Below, piece after piece: positions 1-8,239 of a DNA stretch of 16,451 nucleotides. The notes under the pieces were generated by a model. That model did no database searches and was not told the origin of the DNA. It saw only the letters and a program-made list of their open reading frames with translations. Origin of the DNA: CAYOFF01 sp964403415. GTDB lineage: Bacteria > Patescibacteriota > Gracilibacteria > Absconditabacterales > Absconditicoccaceae. How positions within the stretch are numbered: the stretch's first letter is position 1; each line of letters starts with the position of its first letter. The stretch spans positions 1 through 16,451 of the forward strand of contig CAYOFF010000006.1 in NCBI GenBank assembly GCA_964403415.1. Direction: 5' to 3'. A program made the translations under genes and the position numbers.

Positions 1-1205
1 TTTGCCCATAGAACATCTACCTGCTCTAGAAAATATGCTCTATTGTACGTACCATTCAGCTGATCTTTGACATAGGTAGCACACTTTTGGATAATACTTT
101 TTCTTGCTTGCTGCGCTGCACGAAGGTGCTCTCGTGTAAAATCTAGGAAGTTTCTATACTGCCCCGTCAGCAATAAATACCTCAAATCCAATGCATCACA
201 TCAGTGTTCCTGTACTCCGGGAAGACTAAGATCATCCCCTGCTGACTTTGATACTTTTTTGCCATCAATATTCAAAAACTGTACGTGTAGTCGATATTTT
301 ACCCATGTTTCACCTTTGGAAAAACTACACTCTGATTGTGCTATTTCATCCGTATGGTGGATGGGGATATGATCTACACCTCCCGTATGGATATCAAAAT
401 GCTCTCACAGGCATGCTCTACTCATGGCGCTACACTCTATGTGTCGTCCTGGAAATCCACGTGTTTGCTCTTCTTCTGCGGTCAGTGTTGATATATTTTT
501 TTCATCGAGGAGTAGTCCCGACCTAGGCCCATCAAACAACCGTTCCATCTGTCTTTTCTCTCACTTTGGACTAAATTTCCGCAACGCAAAATCTGTCGGG
601 TTTTTCTTTCCTGTATCCTCTATTCTCGCTCCCGCATGAAGTCCTGCAAGATGCTGCTCAGCTGATGGTCATAGCAGCTTCCCGTAGTCTTCGACGCGTG
701 ACGTATTCATGTATATGCCATCTCCTGGTATGACATAGGTATATCATCCTTCTATGAGCTGTTTGACTATATCGATCTGCTCTTGTATGTACGCAGTTGC
801 ACGGGGCATGTGATCAAATGGATCTATATACAATGCCTCTAGGTACGCCCTAAAATGCGACTCGTATTTTTTTGCTACCTCCCAAGCCGTCAATCACTCT
901 CTTCTCGATCATTTCTCCATCTTATCCTCTCCACTATCGCTCTCATCATTGACCAAATGGCCTACGTCTGTAATATTTACTACATGAGTCACTGGATAAC
1001 CAAGTACATACCTAATTACTCACCTCAAAAGATCAGCAAAAACATAGGGTTTCATATTCCCGACGTGTGGCTCACTGTATACGGTAGGACCACATGTGTA
1101 TATACCGACATTATCTCTTTTCCCCTCTTCCATCAATGGGACAAAAGCTTCTTTTTGGCGCGTCAGTGTATTGTATATCCGGAACGTTGGCCTATTTTTT
1201 TTCAT
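1..1205 (-). CDS. cysS: Cysteinyl-tRNA synthetase (3' end outside window)
   Basis: Class I aminoacyl-tRNA synthetase that charges tRNA-Cys with cysteine in the cytoplasm. The N-terminus YNTLTRQKEAFVPL followed by YTCGPTVYSEPHVGN is the CysRS signature: the zinc-ligand Cys is residue 38 and the HIGH-like motif is HVGN at 47-50. A TGA at 1020-1022 follows LLR; reading it as Gly gives GVIRYVLGYPVTHVVNITDVG, the usual CysRS continuation up to NxTDV. The zinc site region HTGGVDHIPIHHTDEIAQSE and the KMSKS loop, here KVSKS at residues 317-321, are present. About 401 codons lie in the window; the family is about 460-490 residues, so only the C-terminal tail is missing. The ATG at 1203-1205 was chosen because the conserved N-terminus starts there; no clear Shine-Dalgarno is seen. 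A TATACT hexamer lies about 20 bases upstream, but without a convincing -35 box. It is the last visible gene of the hrcA operon, 33 bases after the preceding stop. Confidence 0.95.
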
Positions 1206-1238
1206 AGGAAGGATGCAACTACTAAAGTATACTGGGTA

Positions 1239-1769
1239 TTATTGTGTACCAGTTCACTCTCAGCCTCCGGCTCATGATCCATATGTCTTGTCCTCACAAT
1301 TTTCTTTTATCTTTGTATACATAATTCTTGCAAACCCTATGAGAGCTGACTTTTGCTGGATAAACTGATCTAGACTCAGACTACGCATAAACGTAAGCTT
1401 CTCATTTACCATTTTTACATCTTCCAGCGATCAGCACCTTCACTCTTCTATAAGCGCAACAAGCTCTACATAACTTTTTTCTAAGTCGTATTTCTCTCTC
1501 AGCTCTTCTCACTGGCTATGGAATATATTGCTCATAATAATCTCTACTCTCTGCATAATAACCTCCAATCATGAAAAAATCGATGTCTTCTCGGCAGGAT
1601 GTGATCATAGATAGTTGATTGAGATCGCTAATAATGCACCTCATACGGCAAGCTCTACTATATTTGAGAACAGCTTTTTCTTCTTTTGCGCATACTCTTG
1701 CACAAGCTCGTTGTATGCTTTGTCTTCTGTAATTTCTTCCTGTACAATTGAACTTGTATACTCTTCCAT
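1239..1769 (-). CDS. Hypothetical protein with one possible membrane helix
   Basis: A 176-residue protein I do not recognise. The frame is open from ATG 1767-1769 to TAA at 1239-1241 only if nine TGA codons (for example 1641, 1605, 1569, 1509, 1440) are read as Gly. Residues 1-35 are acidic then lysine-rich (MEEYTSSIVQEE, then a KKKK run). Residues 36-55 form a hydrophobic stretch around VELAVGGALLAISINY, compatible with one membrane helix. The middle is helical and charged, and the tail is Gly-rich (YGSGAGGGEGTGTQ). Start choice: the frame stays open further upstream, but that would overlap the preceding gene, and MEEYTSS follows a weak AGAGAA sequence. It sits 22 bases after the MBL-like gene and 33 bases before cysS on the same strand, so it is probably cotranscribed. 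Function unknown; a lineage-specific protein is the best guess. Confidence 0.65.
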
Positions 1770-1791
1770 AGTACGTTCTCTACAAAATAAA

Positions 1792-2295
1792 CTAGAATAT
1801 AATTGCTTGTCCTGGGCGCAGCACCTTTGGTACAGCATATTGGTTGAGCATAATGAGTCTGGTAAACTCTACTATCTCGTCAGGAAGTATATGTCTCCTG
1901 GCCTCTTCCTCATGATATATAGGCACTACATACTTGGGACGTAACTGCCCGACACACGCCACGGCGTCCTCCAATACGAACTCACCTGCATACTTATTGC
2001 CTAGGGGCAAAAATGCAAGAACAACTTCTTCAAACGCCTGTACAAGTTCGGCAATATCTTGCGTAACTGTCTTGCCAGACTCTACAAAACTAATATGACG
2101 ATTTTCTATCGTAACTGTCGTCGCACATGTCAGTATATGTTTATCGCATACAATGTGTCCGTCTGGCTCTATTTCTCATCGATAATGTTCTTGCTGCCCC
2201 ACGTTTCATGCTTGTACAACGTTTCATATCTCCACACTCCCCTCACTAGTACGTAATACCACACGCTGAGCACCATAGTAGATCGCCTCCAACAT
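1792..2295 (-). CDS. Degenerate metallo-beta-lactamase-fold-like protein
   Basis: A 167-residue protein whose C-terminal half resembles the UPF0173-type metallo-beta-lactamase fold. The segment AFLPLGNKYAGEFVLEDA then LRPKYVVPIYHEEEARR matches the usual pattern of a 'PxGG..TM.PxxA' strand followed by 'lkPk.viPiHy', and VPKVLRPGQAIIF is a typical closing strand. The N-terminus MLEAIYYGAQRVVLRTSEG also looks like the first hairpin of the fold. The HxHxDH zinc motif expected in between is not visible: the equivalent stretch reads HIVCDKHILTCATTVT. I infer a non-catalytic or strongly diverged member. TGA codons within (for example 2224, 2206, 2176) are read as Gly; the stop is TAG. The start ATG lies 4 bases after the Nudix stop codon, indicating translational coupling. 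Alternative: an unrelated protein with chance similarity. Confidence 0.55.
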
Positions 2296-2299
2296 ACGC

Positions 2300-2785
2300 C
2301 TAGAAGTTTTTGATAAAATTGTCACTAATCTGGAATGTCCCTATCAAATGCAAAGATCTTCTAAATAACTCCCTAAAGTCTTTGTAGTAGACCAGTCACA
2401 TCACTTCTTTGATTGTTGCCCACTTCCAAGATCCCAAAAAACCTCATCCATGTTCGATTTCTACCTTTTCTGGATCGCCGGCGTACTGTACAAGAAAATA
2501 CGTAATATCCTTATCGACGCCAAGTTTTCCATCTTCATTGTAAAGCTGCAACGAAAGCGTCCCCAGCATCTGCTTAATCTTCATGTGTTCTTGCTTGAGT
2601 CACGCCTCCTCTGATATTTCTCTGAGCGCAGCCTGCTCTGGTTTTTCTCAGTGTTCTATTTTTCACTTTGGAGCTACTCGCTCTATCTTTTTCGACAAGG
2701 AGTGCCTTTTGATAAGAAGAAATTTTGGTTCTTTTGTTGCAGGATCTATATAATAGATAATCCCTCATGCACTTTGCACCTTCAT
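2300..2785 (-). CDS. Nudix hydrolase
   Basis: A 161-residue Nudix (NUDT/MutT) hydrolase that would cleave a nucleoside diphosphate linked to another group, releasing NMP plus the remainder; the substrate cannot be told from sequence. The protein opens MKVQSAGGIIYY, followed by FLLIKRH, the usual first strands. The Nudix box GX5EX7REUXEEXGU is perfect: G at 2663, E at 2645, then REISEEAGL from 2621 to 2597, about residues 41-63. The first Gly of the box, the Gly before the Glu, and the Gly of EEAGL are all TGA codons, which is strong evidence that TGA means Gly here. The N-terminal strands and adenine-side pattern resemble the diadenosine-polyphosphate-type Nudix proteins, but this is only an inference. 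The start is the only ATG after an in-frame TAG at 2798-2800. It lies 29 bases downstream of the preceding gene and 4 bases before the next. Confidence 0.92.
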
Positions 2786-2814
2786 ACAATATTTTTGCTA
2801 AACGATAAAGCTAT

Positions 2815-3306
2815 TTATACATCAAGTTTACTTCATAGGACGCGTCACGCTCGGCGCAACATTGATGGAATAATTCATGTCTGCGATGCAAACTCACTGG
2901 TCCATCACTGCACTGTCTCTACCATCTCTCCAGCTATCTCTCATCTCTTTTTGTCTGCAAGATATACGTATGCTTTCTCTCTCACATCTCCAAGCAAGGC
3001 TACAATCTCTGGAGACAATCTCTTTTTGACCGTCGTCATCTCATCCTGTAGTTGTTTTTTTTCACTATTTTCTACGGAAATAAGGTTACGTAATATCTCC
3101 TCAAAAAGCAAATTTAACTCACTCATCGCTTCGGCTACGATATCTTTTTGCTGTGGCAACTCTGCTATTCTTTCTTTTGCGAAATCTACAAGTGTTGGTG
3201 ATTTTTTGTCTTTTTGAAGCTCTTTTTGTAGTGCAGCTAGCTCTTCGAAGAGGAGTGCATAGTCTGTACGCTCAACTTGTTGCTCATTATGTTCGTTTTC
3301 TACCAT
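2815..3306 (-). CDS. Hypothetical alpha-helical protein downstream of hrcA
   Basis: A 163-residue protein, mostly charged helix, I cannot assign. It starts MVENEHNEQQVERTDYALL and continues with Lys/Glu-rich helices (ELAALQKELQKDKK, ENSEKKQLQDEM) suggesting coiled coil. After a TGA (Gly) at 2941-2943 comes a less charged tail ending LRRAGRVLGSKLDV and TAA at 2815-2817. Its place directly after hrcA is where grpE usually sits, and size and helical character fit loosely, but the GrpE beta-domain pattern (GYxLxDRVLRPAxV) is not seen, so I do not call it GrpE. The start is well supported: AGGAGA (complement of 3316-3321) lies 9 bases before the ATG, one of the clearest ribosome binding sites in the window. 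Twenty bases separate it from the hrcA stop. Confidence 0.7.
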
Positions 3307-3326
3307 CCTTTTCTATCTCCTATGAT

Positions 3327-4019
3327 CTAAAGTTCCTGCCTGAAACTATCCATAAACTGCTTGAGGATCATAATATTTTTTTTGTGATCTATTCTTGCTG
3401 GGCCTAGGATACTGATGATCGCATCGTATCAGCTGATATCCACCTTACTATACACAGCTGAGATCAATTTATCGCCATTCTCTATAAATGTATAGTAAAT
3501 GGTGTCTTTTTTCATCACTTTGGCATCCAACTCCTGTACAATCTTCTTGGTCTCTATAAACTTAACAATATATCTCACTGAGTCGTGATCTGTTATAAGG
3601 CTCTCCTTTAGGAGATTATTGATGCCTAGATAGTAGTATTCATCTTCCTTCAAGAAGCCTACCACTACGCCATCTGCGTATTCTCCAAGCGTTTCTACCA
3701 TTGATTTGAGGTCATCCCTAGCATAATGAAGATCATACTCGATATCATCTTGCTGTATTGTCGCAAGGACGTTCTCTTCGTTGAGAATTTCACTGAGATA
3801 GCTCGAAAGTCCTTTTACAGTAGGTATTCTTCCAGCACTGTTATATGGCTGATACAATAAACCTTCCTTTTCGAGAATATTGAGATATTTCCTCAGCGTA
3901 GAAGGTGCATAGACGCTTTGTTCAAGAGAATGCAAAAATTTCGATCAAATCGGATCTCCTTTGTAGATATAGTTCTCGATTACGAGACGCAAAAGCTCGG
4001 CAAGTTTGTCGTCCTTCAT
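3327..4019 (-). CDS. hrcA: Heat-inducible transcription repressor HrcA (short form)
   Basis: HrcA represses chaperone operons by binding CIRCE operators; its activity depends on GroEL in well-studied bacteria. The N-terminus has MKDDKLAELLRLVIENYIYKG then DPIGSKFL, matching the HrcA opening (IVxxYIxxGEPVGSKxL). Residues 38-67 contain the winged helix pattern APSTLRKYLNILEKEGLL followed by the hallmark SAGRIPT (61-67). The C-terminus after a TGA (Gly) at 3429-3431 reads ISILGPARIDHKKN, the family's 'IGPxRMDY' motif. At 230 residues it is much shorter than the usual roughly 340, so the central domain is trimmed. The start ATG 4017-4019 gives the conserved N-terminus and follows AGATAGGT. An in-frame TAG at 4023-4025 excludes an upstream start. 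It is the first gene of the minus-strand operon. I see no CIRCE palindrome (GCACTC-type arms) upstream, so autoregulation is unclear. Confidence 0.9.
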
Positions 4020-4112
4020 GACCTATCTATGCATTTTTCTAGCCTATTTTCAAGGAGAATCTCTTCCGGTTATCCCTCATCACACAAACTATTCCAAAAA
4101 AACCTCCAAAAT

Positions 4113-4140
4113 TTGACTTCTACCATTCCGTGACTACACT
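4113..4140 (+). promoter_or_regulatory. Putative sigma70-type promoter of the WxL-like gene
   Basis: TTGACT (4113-4118), 16 bases, then TACACT (4135-4140), in the 174-base gap between the divergent hrcA and surface-protein genes. It would give a leader of about 45 bases before ATG 4194. No Shine-Dalgarno is seen in that leader. A second weaker pair, TTGTTA (4159) and TTTATA (4181), would place the transcript start almost on the ATG. Confidence 0.45.
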
Positions 4141-4193
4141 TACTAGCGTCGTGCACATTGTTACATTTTTTTTACTCTACTTTATACACACAC

Positions 4194-4931
4194 ATGAAGC
4201 ACTCTTCTTTTAAGAAAGTACTGAGCGTATCAGCGTTTGCTGTGCTCGCAGTAGCGGTAAGCTCGTTATTTAACAACACACAAGCAGATGATGGAACTAC
4301 AACCCTTAGCGGTAGTGGTTGTGCTACTTCTGCAGCTCCTACGACATTCGACGTAGACTTCGGTTCGTTCAATGGTTCTAATGTTTTGAATGACCAGTAC
4401 TTGCTCACAGGTACGCTTGGAGGTAACTCTAAGACCTATGTAGCAACAAGTACGTCTACAGGTCAGATCACCACAGGTCTCAACTCTTCAGATCAGTTCA
4501 TCTCAGTGTTGGACACATGTGGTAATACAGGATGGACAGCAACTGTTCTCTTTAGTGATATGACATCATCAGGTTTGCCTTCTACATTCTACATCCCTGG
4601 AGATGCTATCAAGCTTGTTAACTCTTCTACACTCTACTATCTTGGATCAACACCACAAACACTCAACAATGAAGTTAAGGCAGTGTCAGGATCTGATGGT
4701 GGAGATGCAGGTGGCGATAGCAATGATGACCTCGTCTTCAACGGCACAGCTAATCCAACAAGTTTGAACGATGCAGCTTCTTGGGAATCTCCACTCACTA
4801 TTATGCAGAGAGTATACGGAGGCAACATGTTGGCCGGTGAGTTTGGTGTAAAGCCAACTGTTTCAATCTTCGTTCCACAATACCAACCAGCAGGTACCTA
4901 TAACGGTACAATTACAGTAACGCTACAGTAA
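4194..4931 (+). CDS. Secreted WxL-like surface protein
   Basis: A 245-residue secreted protein. Residues 1-31 are a signal peptide: basic start MKHSSFKK, hydrophobic core VSAFAVLAVAVSSLF, likely cleavage after TQA. The mature part has the layout of the WxL cell-wall-binding domain: a first strand FDVDFGSF, a central LDTCGNTGWTATVLFSD where WxL proteins have GWTLTV, a 'IPGDAIKL' strand, and a last strand pair IFVPQYQPAGTYNGTITVTLQ-stop, close to the 'vP..qpaGtYsgtiT.tL' end of WxL. The exact W-x-L tripeptide is altered (WTA and TVTL), so this is WxL-like, not a canonical member. The gene encodes 27 Gly with no TGA codon, unlike its neighbours, suggesting selection for high expression. Known WxL domains bind peptidoglycan and work with DUF916/DUF3324 proteins; the next gene encodes such a protein. 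Start: the ATG gives the best signal peptide; an upstream TTG is less likely. Confidence 0.7.
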   Translation: MKHSSFKKVLSVSAFAVLAVAVSSLFNNTQADDGTTTLSGSGCATSAAPTTFDVDFGSFNGSNVLNDQYLLTGTLGGNSKTYVATSTSTGQITTGLNSSDQFISVLDTCGNTGWTATVLFSDMTSSGLPSTFYIPGDAIKLVNSSTLYYLGSTPQTLNNEVKAVSGSDGGDAGGDSNDDLVFNGTANPTSLNDAASWESPLTIMQRVYGGNMLAGEFGVKPTVSIFVPQYQPAGTYNGTITVTLQ

Positions 4932-4960
4932 ATCGATCGACGCATAGGTCAAGTTCAAAT

Positions 4961-5046
4961 GAGGACAATAGCTGGAAAATGTGCTCAGGTTCTCTATAGG
5001 TTTCTATTAGTTGTATGAGTCGCATAGTACTACTTCTATTGTCCTC
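4961..5046 (+). repeat. 11-bp perfect inverted repeat between the surface genes
   Basis: GAGGACAATAG at 4961-4971 is the exact reverse complement of CTATTGTCCTC at 5036-5046, with 64 bases between. It occupies most of the 141-base gap between the WxL-like gene and its partner. The right arm is followed by TTTA, not by a long T run, so it is not an ordinary terminator. It could form a long-loop RNA structure that stabilises or attenuates the transcript, or be an operator. Confidence 0.5.
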
Positions 5047-5072
5047 TTTATCTCCTTCACGTAGTCGAACGC

Positions 5073-6350
5073 ATGAATAGAAACATTGGTGTTTTTATCG
5101 CTAGTATTGTTGCGCTACAAGCCGTCATGGCTGTGGGCGTACAACATGCGCATGCAGATGCCAAAACCGACAATGATATAAACCTTACCTCAATTGCTGC
5201 TGGGTTTTGTAATGGAGATAGCTCTGCTACAGATACTCTCAAGATGACAATGTCTCCTGGCGAAGAGAAAGAAATTTGTGTTGAGCTCGAAAACCAGAGT
5301 GCTATTGATATTCCTATGCAGCTTAATTTTGTCGACGGAGCATTTACGAGTAACACCAACCAACAATCATGTATGAGAGAGACTGACGTGGAGAAGTTTG
5401 GTAACTATGTGACCTGATACGAAAGCATTGTTAATGTTCCTGCCTGAGAGAAAATACAGGTCAAAGCAAAAGTAAAGTTCTGAAAGAATAAGGTGTGAAA
5501 AGTACTCGGCTGCTTAACATATAGAACGGCATCGACTGACAACAAAACTTTCCAGGGAATGTCCGTTATTGTACGTAAAGCGAGACTCATAGATATCTTT
5601 GTCGCTGGCAATATCACTGCAGATCTTCAGTATATTCTCCCTGAGAATGCAAAATATGTAGCAAAAACGGACAAACTGATGGTTACCAAAAACAATGGCG
5701 GTGGTGTAAATGTATGACTATGATTCTATAATGCCTGAGACCTTGAGGAAAATGTCACTGTTAGTGGAACTATGAGAGATACCTTTGGTAAAACCATAAT
5801 CTTCTCCGATACGGTAAAAACTATTCTTGCTGAGAAAAAGGATCTTGTAGCATACAATATCCCTCAACTCGCACGATACAAGATGCGATTCACTGTTGAT
5901 CTTACGGTTACTCACCAACCCAAGATTGATGGTATCGATTCACAGTATCTTTCTGAGTCCGTCAGATCCCCTCGCACAGACAACTTCTCAATCACCTTTT
6001 TCATCTTTCCATGGCGAATAGTCATCCTCCTTGGTATTATTTTGGGCACTATCATTACATGAAAGTACCTCCATGATCGCGCCAAGCAGCATGCTATCGC
6101 AAAGGAAGCTGAACTTGAAGAGTTTATGCACCGAAAACAAGAGCATGAACATTCTACTACTACCACAACGCCACCATCATCAACTGTTATTGAGATGCCA
6201 TCGGCTCCGCTCATAGCTGAGCAGACGGACTCTCAGCAGATACAGATGAGACCTAGTGAACAGATCGGTAGCACAACAATAGACAATATTACGACACAAG
6301 TAGACACTCCATCAGCATCATCAGAACCTTTTTCTTGACAACCTTCGTAA
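5073..6350 (+). CDS. DUF916/DUF3324-like membrane-anchored surface protein
   Basis: A 425-residue protein probably anchored in the membrane with most of it outside. Residues 1-29 form a signal peptide ending HAHA-DA. The first domain (about 30-165) reads LKMTMSPGEEKEICVELENQ, then TGYESIVNVPAGEKIQVKAKV and KVLGCLTYRT, which parallels DUF916: 'l.pGet..l.v.v.N', 'vtVpAgss.kv', and 'G.vlGgi.f'. A second beta domain (about 165-300) has NNGGGVNVGLGFYNAG and KTIIFSDTVKTIL, like DUF3324. A membrane helix follows at about 313-333 (WRIVILLGIILGTIIT), then a basic stop-transfer HDRAK and a Ser/Thr/Pro-rich tail of about 90 residues. Nine of about 28 Gly codons are TGA (5415, 5445, 5481, 5496, 5715, 5721, 5736, 6060, 6336); the stop is TAA. 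In Firmicutes this architecture partners WxL proteins, so I infer the same pairing with the upstream gene. No Shine-Dalgarno is visible. Confidence 0.75.
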
Positions 6351-6433
6351 ACATTTCTTAAAAAAAGAGTCCTTGGTACGTGTGTGTAAAGTACAAGAAA
6401 CGCTTTAAAAAAATGAGTAAACAATTCACGACC

Positions 6434-6472
6434 CCTCCTTAGCAAAAACCCTGCTCTAAGGAGGTTTTTTTT
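6434..6472 (+). terminator. Rho-independent terminator
   Basis: CCTCCTTA (6434-6441) pairs with TAAGGAGG (6457-6464), followed at once by eight T (6465-6472). It ends the two-gene surface transcript, 84 bases after the stop codon, and separates it from the next promoter, which begins inside its T run. Confidence 0.9.
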
Positions 6473-6499
6473 GCATTTGTAAACATGTTCTTGTATACT
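6471..6499 (+). promoter_or_regulatory. Putative promoter TTGCAT-N17-TATACT
   Basis: TTGCAT (6471-6476), exactly 17 bases, TATACT (6494-6499), directly after the terminator and about 60 bases before the ATG at 6565. The same TTGCAT -35 appears before two other genes in the window (8139 and 8856). Confidence 0.6.
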
Positions 6500-6564
6500 T
6501 ATGTGGGGTAAAATATTTCAACTTTTGGAGAATCGCTTTATTTGTCTCAGAGAGATTTCTACGT

Positions 6565-8127
6565 ATGCAGTTCTTGCACAACATCTCTGGTAAGCTCTCA
6601 ATACATACACTAAGCGCATCATGCGTGGCATGTGTTATTTTTTGTGGAATTTTTTTGTATACAACACACACATACGCACAAGCGGGCGGAGATACGTGAA
6701 CTACTACCCTAACGATTACCAATCCCTATGAGTGTACCTTGGATCTCGAGACTGGTTCAATTTTGACATATAGTGGCGCATATTATACCAAATATTCGAC
6801 ACTCTTCTTCAGTTTGTATAGCGAAGAAGCTACTGAATATCTCGTCACGGGGAATATAAATCCTACGCTTACTGGTACTCTTGAAGCTCTAGAAACATTG
6901 AACACACAAGCCACTCTCGTAACAGGAGATGGCGTAAAATATGTCTCCGCCCTTTTCACAGAGGGTCCTATCTCTTGTGTAGGAGATACTTTCTCGGTAT
7001 ATCTTGATACCACGGGGCCTACACCACCCGACCCTGTTATACCTCTTGTAATTAGGCTACCAGACTGATCACCTGATATCGTTCACTTCATCTGGATTGC
7101 ATCTACCGATGCAGGTATTGGGCTAGACTCATACACGTTTTTGCTGGCTGATAATGATGCATTCATCAATGCCTACCAGGTCAATACTACCAATAACTAC
7201 CAACAAGTACCTGTAGCAACCTTTACCCACACCGGAAGATGGTTTTGGCAGGTTTTTGCTTATGATAAACTCGAAAATATGACGCCTGGGGTAGCGTGAG
7301 CATTTACCTATGATTTATCTGGATCTACAAGTACCTGAACCACCACCACTTGAACTACTACTATTTGAGGAGGATGAACAGGGACTACTACTACAACATG
7401 AACCACTATCCCACCCGGCATATCAATTACAACACTTATCCCCTGATATCTCTATTGTTCGGGTACTAACCTATATGCTACAACCGTCACCTGATACTGA
7501 GGATGAGGAAATGGAAGTGGAACTGTAACAACAACAGGTATTGATACGCACGACGTCCAAGAATCCGACCTCCCCGACGATCTTCCTATAGAGGATGCAT
7601 TCCCATGATGAGGACAAGTTCCTCAGGTGCCTGGGACGAGTACTCCTCCACAGACTATCGGTGTACCTATTACCAAAGTAAGACCACTTATTCCTTCAAA
7701 ATCAGACTGAAAAGCCCCTGTCTGTATCAGGTCACCAAACGGCAAATGGTCATGTCAGCCTGTTAGTCAACCCACAAGTGTCGGTAAATTTATCCCTTTC
7801 GGCGGCTTTAGGAAAGTCATTCCTCCACAACCTGTACCTACATATATTCCAGATGAGGAGTTTATCGTACAGACAAAGCACTGAGCAGCACCTATCAAGA
7901 TTCTCAAAGTCCCTGCATCTATTCTCCCTCGTTTGCTGAAGAGAATGGGTGTACCTATAGGTATTCAGATTTTGATTCTTATTATGAGTACGCAGTATGT
8001 CACATACAATTACTTTGACCTTGAGACACTTCGTCGATGGTATCGTCTACGACGTAATCGGAAACAGGATCCTCACTTGGATATTGTATGGATGGATAAT
8101 GAATGGTTTGTAGTGTATCATAGATAG
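6565..8127 (+). CDS. Surface protein with fibronectin-like domain, Thr/Gly linker and C-terminal membrane anchor
   Basis: A 520-residue exported protein. Residues 1-40 contain a signal peptide (hydrophobic core ASCVACVIFCGIFLY, likely cleavage near TYAQA). Residues about 45-165 form a beta domain with strands such as LTITNPYECTLDLETG. Residues about 170-250 look like a fibronectin type III/Ig module: HFIWIASTDAGIGLDSYTF, then TGRWFWQVFAYDKLENMTPG, matching 'W.aa.D.gsG...Y' and 'tYyWrV.AyDkagN'. A Thr/Gly-rich linker (about 252-320) and a Pro-rich segment follow. Near the C-terminus VPIGIQILILIMSTQYV is a probable membrane helix, with a basic cytoplasmic tail (LRRWYRLRRNRK). Sixteen TGA codons are read as Gly, several crowded in the linker; the stop is TAG. 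The ATG at 6565 was chosen because it gives the signal peptide; AGAGAG lies upstream. It has its own promoter and terminator-bounded unit. Partner unknown; it lacks the WxL-like domain. Confidence 0.8.
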
Positions 8128-8138
8128 TAGAATCGTAC

Positions 8139-8166
8139 TTGCATACAGAATGAGAGTCGATATAGG
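8139..8166 (+). promoter_or_regulatory. Putative promoter TTGCAT-N16-TATAGG
   Basis: TTGCAT (8139-8144), 16 bases, TATAGG (8161-8166), just after the stop of the fibronectin-like gene. It would produce a leader of about 65 bases for the gene at 8240. That leader holds a strong GGAGGT (8193-8198), but this lies 41 bases before the ATG. A separate TATACT (8230-8235) close to the ATG could alternatively give a nearly leaderless transcript. Confidence 0.4.
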
Positions 8167-8239
8167 AAGTGGGATCAGATGAGAATAAAATTGGAGGTAC
8201 GCAATAATTTGTCTCTTTAGTGTATAACGTATACTTACC

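Noticed and set aside
2815..3306. GrpE assignment for the gene after hrcA.
   Set aside because: Location and helical character fit, but the GrpE C-terminal beta-domain motif is absent, so it is left unnamed.
4935..4970. A tRNA-like GGTCAAGTTCAAATG segment.
   Set aside because: Only a T-loop-like string; no acceptor, D-arm or anticodon arm fits around it and the 5' side is coding.
6412..6441. A nine-codon ORF (ATGAGTAAACAATTC... TAG) before the terminator.
   Set aside because: No ribosome binding site, overlaps the terminator stem, and too short to support.
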